This document shows positions 63,897 through 64,000 of a stretch of DNA of 64,000 bases, piece after piece. The notes under the pieces are model-generated. The model had not been told where the DNA came from. It saw only the letters and a list, made by a program, of their open reading frames with translations, and searched no databases. Position numbers and translations under genes: made by a program. Origin of the DNA: JADJLQ01 sp031417835 (GTDB lineage Bacteria; Bacteroidota; Bacteroidia; Chitinophagales; Saprospiraceae); NCBI GenBank assembly GCA_031417835.1, contig JANOWJ010000188.1, positions 5,408 through 69,407 on the forward strand, written 5' to 3'. Numbering within the stretch: position 1 is the stretch's first letter; each line of letters opens with the position of its first letter.

Positions 63897-64000
63897 GCCG
63901 AAGTGGCGGAATTGGTAGACGCGCTGGACCTGCCTGCAGCAGGCAGGCTCAAAATCCAGTGTCAGCAATGATTACTACTACTCAATAAACAATGTTTGTT
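63897..64000 (+). tRNA. tRNA-Leu(CAA), disrupted by a palindromic insertion and without a visible 3' half
   Basis: The 5' part GCCGAAGTGGCGGAATTGGT is a normal tRNA-Leu start (acceptor and D arm). The anticodon arm is CTGGA (63924-63928) ... CTCAAAA (63948-63954) TCCAG (63955-63959), giving anticodon CAA. Between CTGGA and the loop lies a 19-base insert, CCTGCCTGCAGCAGGCAGG, a perfect nine-pair inverted repeat. After the variable arm start TGTCAGCAATGA the sequence turns into ATTACTACTACTC, with no T arm (GGTTCGA...) or acceptor 3' strand before the window ends. It is therefore a damaged or interrupted tRNA gene, or its 3' half lies beyond another insertion. Confidence 0.6.

Noticed and set aside
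63897..64000. Group I intron in tRNA-Leu, as in cyanobacteria
   Set aside because: The insert is only 19 bases, a bare palindrome, and is placed before the anticodon loop instead of within the anticodon. No intron core is visible.

Overview
The window is a chromosomal segment of a Bacteroidota bacterium, most probably from the Saprospiraceae/Chitinophagales side of the phylum; this placement is inferred from gene content, not from a marker search. Pointers are gliding-type gld genes, a Na+-NQR operon with ApbE, a glycine-tailed RRM protein, DUF2490/DUF3467/DUF4159 proteins, a very large alpha-2-macroglobulin lipoprotein, promoters of the TTTG / TAnnTTTG type, and few strong Shine-Dalgarno sequences. 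There are no rRNA genes, insertion sequences, prophage or CRISPR arrays; it reads as core chromosome with two small toxin-antitoxin modules. Layout. 1-1161: start of parB (cut by the left edge) and parA. 1385-5545: minus-strand operon gldA-gldF-gldG-DUF4340 with a clear promoter. 5693-8690: small genes (haem lipoprotein, GNAT acetyltransferase, RRM protein, MazEF pair, CBS protein) with intergenic repeats. 9243-16395: nqrABCDEF-apbE, followed on the other strand by a small four-cysteine membrane protein that is probably the NqrM maturation factor; then a ParDE pair. 17362-20925: class I ribonucleotide reductase nrdB-nrdA. 21360-34570: corA, sppA, a YceI protein, an SDR, an NDH-2/TauE/hypothetical operon and an 1838-residue alpha-2-macroglobulin. 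34833-48057: the outstanding region, a roughly 13 kb sulfate-assimilation and siroheme operon. 48101-53368: a probable leucine/ketone-body catabolism group. 53443-63873: a helical-repeat protein, leuA-leuB, a PLP decarboxylase with a relic of a second copy beside it, DUF3467, PspC, DUF4159, rsmE, rseP and hscB. The right edge holds a disrupted tRNA-Leu(CAA). The sulfate operon is the main discovery. It opens with a 29-codon leader ORF whose last 14 residues include 8 cysteines. Its UGU codons and stop codon lie inside a terminator-like hairpin, so the arrangement looks like a cysteine-sensing attenuator. Then come APS reductase (cysH), cysD, cysN, uroporphyrinogen-III methyltransferase, sulfite reductase flavoprotein and haemoprotein (cysJ, cysI), a single 923-residue protein fusing 5-aminolevulinate synthase, hydroxymethylbilane synthase and a uroporphyrinogen-III-synthase-like domain, then hemB, a DUF2490 beta-barrel protein, and a fusion of siroheme synthase (CysG N-terminal/Met8 type) with a TauE/SafE permease. 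Read together, the operon can make siroheme from glycine and succinyl-CoA and place it in the sulfite reductase that reduces sulfate to sulfide. Tetrapyrrole supply, sulfur reduction and anion transport would thus be one cysteine-regulated unit.
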